DNA of 64,000 nucleotides from Gemelliphila palaticanis (lineage in GTDB: Bacteria; Bacillota; Bacilli; Staphylococcales; Gemellaceae), in contig JACBYF010000008.1 in assembly GCA_013415235.1 (NCBI GenBank), positions 1 to 64,000 of the forward strand, written 5' to 3'. The position numbers were made by a program, and so were the translations under genes. The notes beneath the pieces are model-generated. The model worked only from the letters and a program-made list of their open reading frames with translations. It was not told where the DNA came from and made no database searches. Position 1 is the stretch's first letter; every line of letters begins with the position of its first letter. This document shows, in pieces, positions 17,280-26,775 of this stretch.

Positions 17280-17287
17280 ACTACTTA

Positions 17288-17593
17288 TTAATTCTCCTCA
17301 GAATCATAATAAAGAATATCTAAAACTTCTTCTATCATATTGTATTCTTCATCTGTTTCTACAGGTTCAAATCTGACATTATCTCCTTCTTCTATGCATA
17401 CCATTGGGAATATTTGTAATTCTTCATCTTCAATTTTTTCTTCTTCTGCAAATATATAATACAAGTTATTATTTGTTGGATTTGTAAACTCCAATATTTT
17501 TCTATATTCTCTTTCTACTCCTTCTTCATCACTTAATGTATATACTTCTTCATCCATTCCTACGTTCATTAAATCTAAATCTTTTTCGTTCAT
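17288..17593 (-). CDS. yrzB: DUF1292 family protein (YrzB-like)
   Basis: A 101-residue, very acidic cytoplasmic protein. The core YTLSDEEGVEREYRKILEF and the acidic end match the DUF1292/YrzB family found between ruvX and mltG across Bacilli. Its function is not established. AGGAG lies 8 bases before the ATG. Confidence 0.88.
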   Translation of the reverse strand: MNEKDLDLMNVGMDEEVYTLSDEEGVEREYRKILEFTNPTNNNLYYIFAEEEKIEDEELQIFPMVCIEEGDNVRFEPVETDEEYNMIEEVLDILYYDSEEN

Positions 17594-17609
17594 TATTTTT
17601 TCTCCTATT

Positions 17610-18038
17610 TTATTTTTTTGTATCTAAATATGTTTGTAATATTAACACCGCAGCCATTTTATCTATGACTTGTTTTCTTTTTTTTCTAGAAATATCCGCT
17701 TCTAAAAGCACTCTTTCCGCTCCCATAGTAGTTAAACGTTCATCTTGTAGTGTTATTTCAACACTTTTGATTTTATTTTTTAAAATTTCTACAAAATTTA
17801 AAGTCGCTTCTCCTCTAAAACCTATGCTATTATCCATATTTTTAGGTAGGCCTACTATTATTTGTTCTACATCATATTCTTTAACCAATTCTTTTATTCT
17901 TTTTATTTTAAAATCTTTTATAGCTTCATTAGTTTGTAAGGTTTCTATTCCTTGAGCTGTTATCTGTAAAGCATCACTTATTGCCACTCCTATAGTTTTG
18001 CTCCCATAGTCTAAAGCCATTATTCTTTTTCCAAGCAT
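17610..18038 (-). CDS. ruvX: YqgF/RuvX Holliday-junction-resolvase-like nuclease
   Basis: A 142-residue YqgF-family RNase H-like protein. The first acidic motif is MALDYGSKTIGVAIS, the second VGLPKNMDNSIG, and DERLTT carries a further acidic residue. Homologs act in 5' end processing of 16S rRNA precursor; a role on DNA junctions has also been proposed. The start lies inside the end of ireB (19-base overlap) with GAGG 7 bases upstream. Confidence 0.93.
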   Translation of the reverse strand: MLGKRIMALDYGSKTIGVAISDALQITAQGIETLQTNEAIKDFKIKRIKELVKEYDVEQIIVGLPKNMDNSIGFRGEATLNFVEILKNKIKSVEITLQDERLTTMGAERVLLEADISRKKRKQVIDKMAAVLILQTYLDTKK

Positions 18039-18292
18039 TTGTTTTCCTCAATAAAATAATATAATAAATACTCTAATAACTCATCTTTATTAATATTCAT
18101 AATTCTTTCTCTTGCTTTATTATCCCTAGGTATATATACCGGATTATTAGTTTTTATGTATCCTAGTATCTGACTTATAGGATCATAATTTTTATTGCTT
18201 ATTGCAGCAACTACTATTTTTAATGTCTCTTTTATATATTCTCTATTTAATTCCTTTGTATCAAATATATCTGTTGTGTTAAAGTTACTCAT
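18020..18292 (-). CDS. ireB: IreB family regulatory phosphoprotein
   Basis: A 90-residue protein of the IreB (YrzL) family. In enterococci IreB is phosphorylated on N-terminal threonines by the kinase IreK and influences cephalosporin resistance; here a Thr-Thr pair lies at residues 6-7. The conserved core NYDPISQILGYIKTNNPVYI is present. AAGGAGG precedes the ATG. It sits 23 bases after folA. Confidence 0.92.
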   Translation of the reverse strand: MSNFNTTDIFDTKELNREYIKETLKIVVAAISNKNYDPISQILGYIKTNNPVYIPRDNKARERIMNINKDELLEYLLYYFIEENKCLEKE

Positions 18293-18315
18293 AAAATTCC
18301 CTCCTTTTTAAAAAG

Positions 18316-18798
18316 TTACCTAACTCTTAAATAACGTTTAAATGTATAATCAAATTCATTATTGCTGTCTTCTTTATATTTATTTTCGCTTACCAAAAAC
18401 CATTTATCTAAATCTATATTAGGAAAATAGCTATCTCCTTTTATGGTAGTACCTACTTCCGTTATATACATTTCTTCACATAAATCAATAAATTCTTTAT
18501 ATACCTGAGTACCACCAAAAATAAATAACTTTTCTGTTTTTATGTTATCTATTGAAGACTCCTTATTAGTATAAACTTCAATTCCATTAGCTGTAAAATT
18601 AGTATCTCTAGTTAACACCCTATTGATCCTATTAGGAAGAGCCCTTCCTATACTATCATAAGTTTTTCTTCCCATAAGAATTGTTTGGTTGGTAGTTAGA
18701 TCCCTAACTCTTTTCATATCGTTTTTTATTTTCCAAGGTATTTTATTATCATTACCTATACATTTATTTTTATCAAATGCTACTATTAAAGAAATCAT
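18316..18798 (-). CDS. folA: Dihydrofolate reductase
   Basis: A 160-residue DHFR. Family motifs are MISLIVAFDKNKCIGNDNKI with the usual active-site loop, PWKIKNDMKR, TILMGRKTYDSIGRALPNR and KLFIFGGTQVY. It reduces dihydrofolate to tetrahydrofolate with NADPH. It follows thyA by 10 bases, the enzyme that makes dihydrofolate, so the two form a functional pair in the same transcript. AAGGAG lies 6 bases before the ATG. Confidence 0.96.
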   Translation of the reverse strand: MISLIVAFDKNKCIGNDNKIPWKIKNDMKRVRDLTTNQTILMGRKTYDSIGRALPNRINRVLTRDTNFTANGIEVYTNKESSIDNIKTEKLFIFGGTQVYKEFIDLCEEMYITEVGTTIKGDSYFPNIDLDKWFLVSENKYKEDSNNEFDYTFKRYLRVR

Positions 18799-18808
18799 AA
18801 TTATCTCC

Positions 18809-19744
18809 TTAAACAGCTATTGGTGCTTTTATAAACGGATGAGATTCATAATTCTCAAGAATAACATCTGATATTTCTAAATCAAATATATTATCAAATT
18901 CATTTATGTTAATATTTGGTGAATTATATGGCTCTCTTTCCATTTGAAGTTTTACTTGATCAAAGTGATTACTATATATATGAGCATCTCCTAATGTATG
19001 AACAAATTCTCCTAATTCTAAATTACATTCTTTGGCTATTAGCATAGTAAGTAATGAGTATGAAGCTATATTAAATGGAATACCTAAAAATACATCTCCA
19101 CTTCTTTGGTATAACTGACAACTTAATTTATTATCTTGAACATAAAATTGAAACATTGTATGACATGGTGGAAGTGCCATAGTATCTATTTCGCTAGGAT
19201 TCCAAGCTGATAATATTAATCTTCTTGATGATGGATTATTTTTAATTTGTTCTATTAAAGTTTTTAATTGATCTATTTCATTAAAATTTCTCCATTGTTT
19301 TCCATAAACATTCCCCAAATCACCATATTTTTTTGCAAAAGAATCGTCTGAAAGAATTTTATCTTTAAATATTTTCATCTGCTCTTTATATTGTTTAGCA
19401 AATTCTTCATCATTAAGAACTCTATGCCCAAAGTTTGTCATATCTGGACCTGTGTAATCTTCGCTTTCTATCCAGTTTTTAAATGCCCACTCATTCCATA
19501 TATTATTATTATTTTCTAATAAAAATTTTATATTTGTATCACCTTTTATAAACCAAAGTAACTCAGACCAAACTAGGTTGAAATTTATTTTTTTTGTTGT
19601 TAACAAAGGGAACCCTTTAGATAGGTCAAATCTCATTTGATAACCAAAAATACTTTTAGTTCCAACACCTGTCCTATCTTCTTTTAACTCTCCGTCTTCT
19701 AATATTTTTAAACATAGTTTTTTATATTCTAAATCAGCAAGCAT
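18809..19744 (-). CDS. thyA: Thymidylate synthase
   Basis: A 311-residue ThyA of the long type, with an insert after the small domain (about residues 85-145) as in lactobacilli. The catalytic cysteine is in [14 protein letters not shown]; the dUMP-binding [16 protein letters not shown] and the double-Arg segment [14 protein letters not shown] are complete, and the C-terminal PIAV matches the family's closing tail. It converts dUMP and methylene-THF into dTMP and DHF. It begins one base after the mntR stop region. Confidence 0.97.
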   Translation of the reverse strand: MLADLEYKKLCLKILEDGELKEDRTGVGTKSIFGYQMRFDLSKGFPLLTTKKINFNLVWSELLWFIKGDTNIKFLLENNNNIWNEWAFKNWIESEDYTGPDMTNFGHRVLNDEEFAKQYKEQMKIFKDKILSDDSFAKKYGDLGNVYGKQWRNFNEIDQLKTLIEQIKNNPSSRRLILSAWNPSEIDTMALPPCHTMFQFYVQDNKLSCQLYQRSGDVFLGIPFNIASYSLLTMLIAKECNLELGEFVHTLGDAHIYSNHFDQVKLQMEREPYNSPNININEFDNIFDLEISDVILENYESHPFIKAPIAV

Positions 19745-19745
19745 T

Positions 19746-20141
19746 TTATTTTTCCACCTTATATTCTCTTTCTCTTAAATAATCTATTAAAAGCTGTATT
19801 TTATTAATAGAATCACGACTTAAATGATGTTCTATGCCTTCAACTTCTTCATAAATTTTATGCTCTTTGACTCCTATTATTTCTAAAAAATCTTCTAAAA
19901 TTTTATGTCTTCTAAGGGCATAATCTCCCATATTTTTCCCTTTTTTAGTTAGGGCAATTCCCCTATATTTTTCATATACTATATAGCCTTCTATATCAAG
20001 TTTTTTTAACATTTTTGTTACTGCAGAAGGATATATGTTTAATTTTTCTGCTATATCTGCTGATCTAGCATATCCTTTAGTATCAATCAAAGAATATATT
20101 ACCTCTATATAGTCTTCCATAGTGGCCGTTGCTTTGCCCAT
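19746..20141 (-). CDS. mntR: Manganese transport regulator, DtxR family
   Basis: A 131-residue MntR. An N-terminal winged helix (residues 1-70, [18 protein letters not shown] as recognition region) is joined to a dimer and metal domain. The Bacillus MntR metal ligands align: Asp10, Glu13, His79, Glu101, Glu104 and His105 (motif EVEGIEHHL). There is no SH3 domain, as in MntR. With Mn bound, MntR represses manganese uptake. It is embedded between nif3 and thyA with an AGGAGG site, an unusual neighbourhood for this regulator; no manganese transporter is in the window. Confidence 0.9.
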   Translation of the reverse strand: MGKATATMEDYIEVIYSLIDTKGYARSADIAEKLNIYPSAVTKMLKKLDIEGYIVYEKYRGIALTKKGKNMGDYALRRHKILEDFLEIIGVKEHKIYEEVEGIEHHLSRDSINKIQLLIDYLREREYKVEK

Positions 20142-20149
20142 AATTCCTC

Positions 20150-20935
20150 CTATCCTAATTCAAATGGTTCTTTTTCTACTTTTGAAATTATTATTTCTAA
20201 ATTAGTATATTCTAATGTTGTTAAATATTCTCTTAACAATTCTTTGCTTGCTTTTTCTGCAAAATGGCCTATATCTATTAATGAAATACCCATTTCTAGC
20301 GCGTCGACTGCTTCATGATATCCTATATCTCCTGTTAGATATACATCTACTTCTGGTAAGTCATATATAAAACTACCTCCACTGCCTCCTAAAATAGCTA
20401 CTCTTTTTATAGATTGAGTTTTATTTTTTGCAACTATTCTAGTAAAATCTAAATTTAACTGTTTTTTTACATAATTATTAAATTCATTTAAAGGTAGTTC
20501 ATTTTTTAAATATCCTATTCTTCCTAAACCTTCTTCATGGTTTAAACTATTAGGTATTAAAACCTCTGTATTTTCTAGTTTTAAAAGTTTTGCTAAATAA
20601 TCATTTAATCCTAATTTTGCTGAATCTAGATTTGTATGTGCTGCTATAACAGAAATATCATTTTTTATAATACTTCTTATTATTTTATTTTTAAAATTAT
20701 TAAAATTCAATTTTTTGATAGGTTTAAATATTAGCGGATGATGAGCTATTATTAAGTCTACTCCTTTAGATACTGCTTCATCAACAACATCATTCGTTAC
20801 ATCTAAACATATAAGTATTTTTTTTATAGTTTGATTTTCATCGCCTATTAATATACCTACATTATCCCATTTTTCTGCTAATTGTTCATTAGCCAAATTG
20901 TTTATTGATGAGTATATATCTTTTAATATAACCAT
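20150..20935 (-). CDS. Nif3-like dinuclear metal protein
   Basis: A 261-residue Nif3 (YqfO/YbgI type) protein. Metal-binding histidines and acidic residues lie in [25 protein letters not shown] and DIGHFAEKA. It is shorter than Bacillus YqfO because the central PII-like insert is absent, so it corresponds to the compact form. Although sometimes called GTP cyclohydrolase 1 type 2, its true reaction is unsettled. It is first in the eight-gene operon, with AAGGAGG before the ATG. Confidence 0.88.
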   Translation of the reverse strand: MVILKDIYSSINNLANEQLAEKWDNVGILIGDENQTIKKILICLDVTNDVVDEAVSKGVDLIIAHHPLIFKPIKKLNFNNFKNKIIRSIIKNDISVIAAHTNLDSAKLGLNDYLAKLLKLENTEVLIPNSLNHEEGLGRIGYLKNELPLNEFNNYVKKQLNLDFTRIVAKNKTQSIKRVAILGGSGGSFIYDLPEVDVYLTGDIGYHEAVDALEMGISLIDIGHFAEKASKELLREYLTTLEYTNLEIIISKVEKEPFELG

Positions 20936-20959
20936 AAATAGTACCTCCTTATCTAAACA

Positions 20960-20968
20960 ATTATAACA
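20960..20968 (-). promoter_or_regulatory. Extended -10 promoter for the nif3 operon
   Basis: TGTTATAAT on the minus strand, about 25 bases before nif3. A 12-base-spaced direct repeat of TTGCAC (20983-20988, 20995-21000, plus strand) lies just upstream, between the two divergent promoters. Confidence 0.5.
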
Positions 20969-20994
20969 TATATGTAATCAACTTGCACTCTTAG

Positions 20995-21024
20995 TTGCAC
21001 ATTGTAACAAAAATATAATATTAT
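20995..21024 (+). promoter_or_regulatory. Possible promoter for recD2
   Basis: TTGCAC and TATTAT on the plus strand are separated by 18 bases. The match is moderate, and the -35 is one of the two TTGCAC repeats. Confidence 0.4.
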
Positions 21025-21107
21025 ACAATATGGTCAATTTTATCTTTAATGACAAACTATACTTTTTATTATATAATTTAATTTATAAACTTTTGTGTGA
21101 GGAATTT

Positions 21108-23441
21108 ATGATTAGTGTAGAAGGATATTTAAATAAAATTATTTTTCATAATAAAGATAACAATTACTATATTTTATCTATTTTTTTAAATAATGAATAT
21201 GACTTTGTTGAAAGTGATTATCTATCTGTAGTAGGTACTTTTGATAATATCGAATTTATTGAAGATGAATTGTATAATTTCAAAGGTAATATAGTTACTC
21301 ATAAAAAATATGGAATCCAGCTTTCTGCTATTACTGCTGAAATTGTTATAAAAAAAGATAAATCTACTATAGTTTCATACTTGTCTGGAAGTACTTTCCA
21401 AGGAATAGGAAAAAAAACTGCCGAATTAATTGTAGATACTTTAGGGATAGATTGTTTAGACAAAATTTATGAAGATAAAAATGCTTTATTTAATATTAAA
21501 GGTATAACAAATAGTAGAAAAGAAATAATTTATAATAATATAATTGCAAATAAGCACACTCAAGATATTATTTTAAAATTAAGCGAATATAATCTTAGTA
21601 ATAACACTATTATGAAAATATATTCTAAGTATAAATCCCAAACTCTAGAAATAATAAATAATAATCCATACTATATAATAAATGATATTAAAGGAATAAA
21701 TTTTAAAACTGTAGACATTATAGCAGAAAAAATAGGTATTGATGCTAACAATTTAGAAAGGATATCAGCAGCAATATGTTATACACTAAGTGTTTATTGT
21801 TATAGTAATGGTCATACTTTTATGAAAAAGAATTCTCTATTATATAATGCTTTTAATGTATTGTATGATTCTAGAAAAATAGAAATATCAAAAGAAAACA
21901 TATTAGATGCACTTAGCTACTGTATAGAAGAAAATAAACTTTCTGCTATTGAAAATGATATATTTTTACCTGAAATACACTACACTGAATTTAATATTTA
22001 CGATAATATAAAAAATAGATTAGAAAATTCTAGTATAAAAAAAGAAAGTGATAGTATATTAGATAAATATATAAAAGAAGTAGAAGAAGAATTGAATATT
22101 CAATATGATATTACACAAATAGCCGCTATAAAAAATTCTATAAATAGCAATTTTTCTATAATAACAGGTGGCCCTGGAACTGGAAAAACTACAATTATTT
22201 TAGGTATAATTAGAATTTTTCAAAAAATTAACAATTTATCATATAATGATCTACTTAGTGAAGACAATAAATATCTTACTCTTTGTGCTCCTACAGGTAA
22301 AGCTGCAAAAAGAATGTCTGAGAGTACTGGCTTTTCTGCATCTACTATACATAAAGCTATAGGCTGGACATCAGAAGATGAAAATATAAAAGATTTTAGT
22401 AGTGATAAATCAATAAAATCAAATTTAGTTATTATAGATGAAGCTAGTATGATAGATGTATTTTTAATAAGTAATTTGCTTAAAGTAATAAGTAATAAGT
22501 CTAAAATTATATTGGTAGGAGATGATGATCAACTTCCATCTATTTCTCCTGGTAATGTATTAAATGACCTAATAAAAAGTAATAAAATACCGACAGTAAA
22601 ATTAAATAAAATTTTTAGACAAAGTTTTGATTCTAATATTATAAACTTATCTCATGCAATAAAAAACGATATAAATATTGACATATTAGAAAATTTTGAA
22701 GATAGAGAATTTGTTATTACAGATAAAGGTGATATATTAAATATAATTAATCATATATATGAGAAATTAATTCTAAATATACCAAAGGATAAAATTCAAA
22801 TATTAGCTCCTATATATAAAACAAACTATGGAATTAATGAAATAAATAAAATGATTCAAAAAAATTTCAACAACAATGAAGTTTTAATAGAATACGGTGA
22901 ACTAACTTATAAAGTTGAAGATCGAGTTATGCAGTTAGTAAATCGACCGGAGGATAATATATTTAATGGAGATATTGGGGTTATAAGTGATATATACAAG
23001 GAAGACGGAAAATATAAAATAGTAATAGATTATGATAACAATTTTGTTACTTACGAAAAACAAGAGTTAAATCAAATAATACTAGCTTATGCTTGTTCTA
23101 TACATAAGTCTCAAGGATCTGAGTTCGACTATGTTATTATACCTCTTGTTGATGCTTACAATTTTATGCTAAATAAAAATTTGATTTATACTGCTATTAC
23201 AAGGACTAAAAAGAAATTGATAATTTGCGGTAATCCAAATATTTTTTATAAAGCAATTGATCCTAATAATTTGATTGTAAGAAATTCTTATTTAAAAAAT
23301 TTCTTCGATATTGAAAATACTGAAGATGTTTTAAAAGAAGAAGTTTATATTTTAACACCTAAAAATATAAACTTTATTGATCCTATGATTGGAATGGAAG
23401 ATATTACACCTTTTGATAATTATAATATAGGGAATGAGTAA
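21108..23441 (+). CDS. recD2: RecD2-type DNA helicase
   Basis: A 777-residue superfamily 1B helicase without RecBC partners. An N-terminal OB-like and helix-hairpin region (1-330, with GIGKKTAELIVDTLGI) precedes the helicase core: Walker A ITGGPGTGKTT, Walker B VIIDEASMID, motif III VGDDDQLPSI, and late motifs YACSIHKSQGSEF and YTAITRTKK. RecD2 acts 5'-3' in repair and fork maintenance. The open frame runs back to 21030, but GAGG five bases before the ATG at 21108 and the family start ISVEGYLNKIIFHN decide for the shorter form. Confidence 0.95.
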   Translation: MISVEGYLNKIIFHNKDNNYYILSIFLNNEYDFVESDYLSVVGTFDNIEFIEDELYNFKGNIVTHKKYGIQLSAITAEIVIKKDKSTIVSYLSGSTFQGIGKKTAELIVDTLGIDCLDKIYEDKNALFNIKGITNSRKEIIYNNIIANKHTQDIILKLSEYNLSNNTIMKIYSKYKSQTLEIINNNPYYIINDIKGINFKTVDIIAEKIGIDANNLERISAAICYTLSVYCYSNGHTFMKKNSLLYNAFNVLYDSRKIEISKENILDALSYCIEENKLSAIENDIFLPEIHYTEFNIYDNIKNRLENSSIKKESDSILDKYIKEVEEELNIQYDITQIAAIKNSINSNFSIITGGPGTGKTTIILGIIRIFQKINNLSYNDLLSEDNKYLTLCAPTGKAAKRMSESTGFSASTIHKAIGWTSEDENIKDFSSDKSIKSNLVIIDEASMIDVFLISNLLKVISNKSKIILVGDDDQLPSISPGNVLNDLIKSNKIPTVKLNKIFRQSFDSNIINLSHAIKNDINIDILENFEDREFVITDKGDILNIINHIYEKLILNIPKDKIQILAPIYKTNYGINEINKMIQKNFNNNEVLIEYGELTYKVEDRVMQLVNRPEDNIFNGDIGVISDIYKEDGKYKIVIDYDNNFVTYEKQELNQIILAYACSIHKSQGSEFDYVIIPLVDAYNFMLNKNLIYTAITRTKKKLIICGNPNIFYKAIDPNNLIVRNSYLKNFFDIENTEDVLKEEVYILTPKNINFIDPMIGMEDITPFDNYNIGNE

Positions 23442-23459
23442 AAACTCATCCCCTATATT
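23424..23459. terminator. Shared terminator of recD2 and alaS
   Basis: A 14-bp stem with one mismatch (AATATAGGG-A-ATGAG against its complement) and a six-base loop overlaps the recD2 stop codon and ends seven bases before the alaS stop. It can serve both convergent genes, although neither side has a long U run. Confidence 0.7.
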
Positions 23460-23465
23460 TATATA

Positions 23466-26087
23466 TTATATGTTGTTTTCTAGTTGTTCAAATGCTTCAT
23501 TTATTTTAGATACATCAGATGCTCCTGCTTGAGCCATATCTGGACGACCTCCACCTTTTCCATTACATACACTAGCTAATACATTAACTAATTTCCCTGC
23601 ATTATATTTATCAGTTAAAACTTTATCTACAGCAACAACAAAGTTAACTTTATCGTTGTTTATCGATGCGAATGCTACTATGTAATTAGTTAATTTATTT
23701 TTCGCATTATCTACTATTTGTTTTAAGTGATTCATATTTTCTGAATCTACTACACTAGTTAATAGTTTTACTCCATTTATTTCTTTAGCCGATGATAATA
23801 GACTTTCTATTTCTACGTTAGCTAATTTTTGTTGTAGTGATTCTTTTTCTTTATTTAATTTTTTAATATCGTTTTGTAAAGCTTCTACTTTTTCTACAAC
23901 ATTATTATCATTAGCTTTTATTAGTTTGTAAACATCTGATAATAAGTTTTCTTTTTCTTTTTGGTATTCATAAACAGCTTTTCCTGTTATAGCTTCTATT
24001 CTTCTTACACCTGCTGCCACACCTGATTCAGAAACAATTTTAAATATACCTATTTCAGAAGTATTGTTAGTGTGTGTTCCTCCACACAATTCTATAGAGT
24101 AATCTCCTATGTTTACAACCCTTACTACATCTCCATATTTTTCTCCAAACAGTGCTTGAGCCCCTAATTTTCTAGCTTCATCTATTGGCATCTCTGATAT
24201 TTCAATTCCTAGATTAGCCCAAATTTTCTCATTAACTTCTCTTTCAACTGCTTGTAATTCTTCTTGTGTAAGTTGAGTAAAGTGTGTAATGTCAAATCTT
24301 AATTTTTCATCTGTAACTAAAGATCCTGCCTGTTTTATATGATCTCCAATAACTTTTCTTAAAACTTCATTTAATAAGTGTGTTGCTGTATGATTTTTCT
24401 CGATATTTAGTCTATAATTTCTGTCTATTTCTAGCGTGTATTCTGAAGTTAAGTTTAATTCTCCTTCTTCTATTTTTACAAAGTGGATATGTCTTTTATC
24501 TGGTAATTTCTTAACATCTATCACAGAGGCTTTAAAATTATCGTTGTAAATAAATCCTTTATCTGCTACTTGCCCCCCACTTTCTGCATAGAATGGAGTT
24601 TCTTCGAATATTACTTTAACTATTTCTTTATCTGAATACGAATTTAATACATTATCATCTTTATCTATTATAGCTATCACTTTAGATTTAGTTTCAAATT
24701 CACTATAACCAACAAATTTACTATCTCCTATTATTGATGAATATAGATCAGATTGAACTTGCATAGAACTATCATCTTGTCTAGATGAACGTGCTCTTTC
24801 TTTTTGTTTTTCCATTTCTTTATTAAATCCATCAATATCTACAGATAATCCATTTTCTAATGCATATTCTTCTGTTAATTCAATAGGGAATCCAAATGTA
24901 TCATAAAGTTTAAATGCACTTTCTCCTGGTATTACTTTCGTAGTATTTTTAACTTCATTTATTATATTAGATAATATTGATTCTCCCTCGTTTAGAGTTT
25001 CATGGAATCTTTCTTCTTCTTTTAATATTACATCTTGAACAAATGAAACTGATTTAGTTACCTCTGGATAATAATCAACCATTATTTCTGCTACAGTAGG
25101 AGTTAATTTATACATAAAAGATTTGTTTAAGTTTAAATATTTTGCATATCTAACTGCTCTTCTTATTAATCTTCTTAGTATGTATCCTCTTCCTTCATTC
25201 GAAGGTAATGCTCCATCTGAAATAGCAAATACTACTGTTCTTATATGGTCTGCGATTACTTTAAAAGCAACATCTTTTTCTTTGTCTACTCCATATTTTT
25301 CTCCAGATATTTCTTCTATATTTCTAATTATAGGTAAAAATAGATCTGTATCAAAGTTTGTAGGAACATCTTGTAATACTGAAACTATTCTTTCTAGTCC
25401 CATACCCGTATCTATATTTTTTGCAGGTAACTCAGTATATGTTCCGTCTGGATTGTGATTGTATTGACTGAATACTACATTCCATACTTCTAAATATCTT
25501 TCATTTTCTCCACCAGGATACATCTCGCATTCTGGAGCAGTTAAATCTGTATCTTCTCCTCTATCATAGAAAATTTCTGTATTAGGACCTGAAGGACCTT
25601 CTCCTATATCCCAAAAGTTTCCTTCAATTCTTATGATTCTACTAGAATCTAATCCTATTTTATTTTTCCAAATATTGTATGCATCCGCATCTTCTGGATG
25701 TATTGTAACATACATTTTTTCTTTATCTAATCCTAACCATTTTTCAGATGTTAAGAATTCCCATGCCCATTCTACAGCTTCTTCTTTGAAATAATCTCCT
25801 ATTGAAAAGTTACCTAACATTTCAAAAAATGTATGGTGGCGAGCTGTTTTTCCTACATTTTCTATATCATTTGTTCTTATTGATTTTTGAGAGTTTGTTA
25901 TTCTTGGATTCTCAGGTATTTCTCTCCCATCAAAGAATCTTTTTAAAGCTGCAACTCCTGAATTTATCCATAATAATGATGGATCGTTAACAGGAACTAA
26001 TGAAGCTCCCGGTTCTACTCTATGTCCTTTTTCAACAAAAAAGTCTAAAAACATTTTTCTTATTTGTGCTGATGTTAGTTTTTTCAT
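23466..26087 (-). CDS. alaS: Alanyl-tRNA synthetase
   Basis: A complete 873-residue AlaRS. The class II core comes first (start [21 protein letters not shown], motif 2 region [20 protein letters not shown]), then the tRNA-recognition part, the editing domain with HTATHLL and CGGTH zinc/editing histidines (around residues 560-665), and the C-terminal oligomerization region ending with [13 protein letters not shown]. It is controlled by the T-box leader immediately upstream. In Bacillus the gene lies directly before ireB; here recD2 and the nif3-folA block lie between. Confidence 0.98.
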   Translation of the reverse strand: MKKLTSAQIRKMFLDFFVEKGHRVEPGASLVPVNDPSLLWINSGVAALKRFFDGREIPENPRITNSQKSIRTNDIENVGKTARHHTFFEMLGNFSIGDYFKEEAVEWAWEFLTSEKWLGLDKEKMYVTIHPEDADAYNIWKNKIGLDSSRIIRIEGNFWDIGEGPSGPNTEIFYDRGEDTDLTAPECEMYPGGENERYLEVWNVVFSQYNHNPDGTYTELPAKNIDTGMGLERIVSVLQDVPTNFDTDLFLPIIRNIEEISGEKYGVDKEKDVAFKVIADHIRTVVFAISDGALPSNEGRGYILRRLIRRAVRYAKYLNLNKSFMYKLTPTVAEIMVDYYPEVTKSVSFVQDVILKEEERFHETLNEGESILSNIINEVKNTTKVIPGESAFKLYDTFGFPIELTEEYALENGLSVDIDGFNKEMEKQKERARSSRQDDSSMQVQSDLYSSIIGDSKFVGYSEFETKSKVIAIIDKDDNVLNSYSDKEIVKVIFEETPFYAESGGQVADKGFIYNDNFKASVIDVKKLPDKRHIHFVKIEEGELNLTSEYTLEIDRNYRLNIEKNHTATHLLNEVLRKVIGDHIKQAGSLVTDEKLRFDITHFTQLTQEELQAVEREVNEKIWANLGIEISEMPIDEARKLGAQALFGEKYGDVVRVVNIGDYSIELCGGTHTNNTSEIGIFKIVSESGVAAGVRRIEAITGKAVYEYQKEKENLLSDVYKLIKANDNNVVEKVEALQNDIKKLNKEKESLQQKLANVEIESLLSSAKEINGVKLLTSVVDSENMNHLKQIVDNAKNKLTNYIVAFASINNDKVNFVVAVDKVLTDKYNAGKLVNVLASVCNGKGGGRPDMAQAGASDVSKINEAFEQLENNI

Positions 26088-26111
26088 TAATATTCTCCTA
26101 TTATTTTTTTA

Positions 26112-26360
26112 TACAAATAAAAAATCCCTTATACTAGATATCTAGTATAAGGGACGACATTATTTATCGTGGTACCACCCTAATTTTAGAATAAAACATT
26201 CTACTTATTAGTAAGATTAAAGGTCTTTGCCTAAGAAGATTTTATGTAGCTAGCATTTTATAATAATAACAAGCTATTCACACCCAACAAGCTCTCTCTG
26301 AAAATTATTAGTTTATAAAAATTTCTACTCTTCTTTAATTTATTTATTTGTAATATGTAT
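26112..26360 (-). promoter_or_regulatory. T-box riboswitch controlling alaS
   Basis: The T-box sequence AGGGTGGTACCACG is on the minus strand at 26168-26181. The base of stem I pairs AAGAAGA (5' end of the leader) with TCTTCTT; near the 3' side of stem I AAATGCTAG offers a GCU alanine specifier codon. A perfect 30-base palindrome (26125-26154) followed by TTTTTT forms the terminator that competes with the antiterminator. Uncharged tRNA-Ala should switch alaS on. Confidence 0.95.
26125..26154 (-). terminator. T-box terminator hairpin
   Basis: A perfect inverted repeat, 15 bases per arm (TCCCTTATACTAGAT and its complement), is followed on the minus strand by TTTTTTATTTG. Confidence 0.9.
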
Positions 26361-26365
26361 AAATG

Positions 26366-26393
26366 ATTATAATATATTTTCATAAAATGTCAA
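26366..26393 (-). promoter_or_regulatory. alaS leader promoter
   Basis: TTGACA and TATAAT on the minus strand, 16 bases apart. The -35 begins right at the end of the upstream S1-domain gene (stop at 26394), so there is no separating terminator. Confidence 0.8.
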
Positions 26394-26768
26394 CTATTTA
26401 GAATTATGTTTAATTTCTAATAATGCATTTTTTTTCCATTTCTGTAATTCTTTTTCTATAGTTTTAAACCCATACTTAAAATTACAGTTTTTTATTTGAT
26501 TAATATTTTTTATATTTTGTTTTCTTCTTACTATACTATTATCAAAGTTTAAACTGGCATTAATTTTGGAATTTTTTATAGATAATATTTTTACATCTAT
26601 TATATCTCCAACTTTTAAATAATAGTTAATATCTACTATGAAAGTATTTGCTATTTCTGATATGTGGATTAGACCCTGTACTCCATCTCTAGTTTCAATA
26701 AAAGCTCCAAAATGCTTTATTGAAGTTACTTTGGCTTTTATTATACTGCCTTCTCTATAGTTAACCAT
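26394..26768 (-). CDS. S1-domain RNA-binding protein (CvfD/YugI-like)
   Basis: A 124-residue protein with a single S1 domain (about residues 5-75): GSIIKAKVTSIKHFGAFIE, GLIHISEI and VGDIIDVKILSI. A basic C-terminal tail follows. It resembles the general-stress or ribosome-associated S1 proteins of Bacilli (GSP13/CvfD), which act in post-transcriptional control. It follows tkt by 7 bases; a weak AAAGGA lies far (16 bases) from the ATG, so translation is probably coupled. Confidence 0.8.
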   Translation of the reverse strand: MVNYREGSIIKAKVTSIKHFGAFIETRDGVQGLIHISEIANTFIVDINYYLKVGDIIDVKILSIKNSKINASLNFDNSIVRRKQNIKNINQIKNCNFKYGFKTIEKELQKWKKNALLEIKHNSK

Positions 26769-26775
26769 TATTTAA

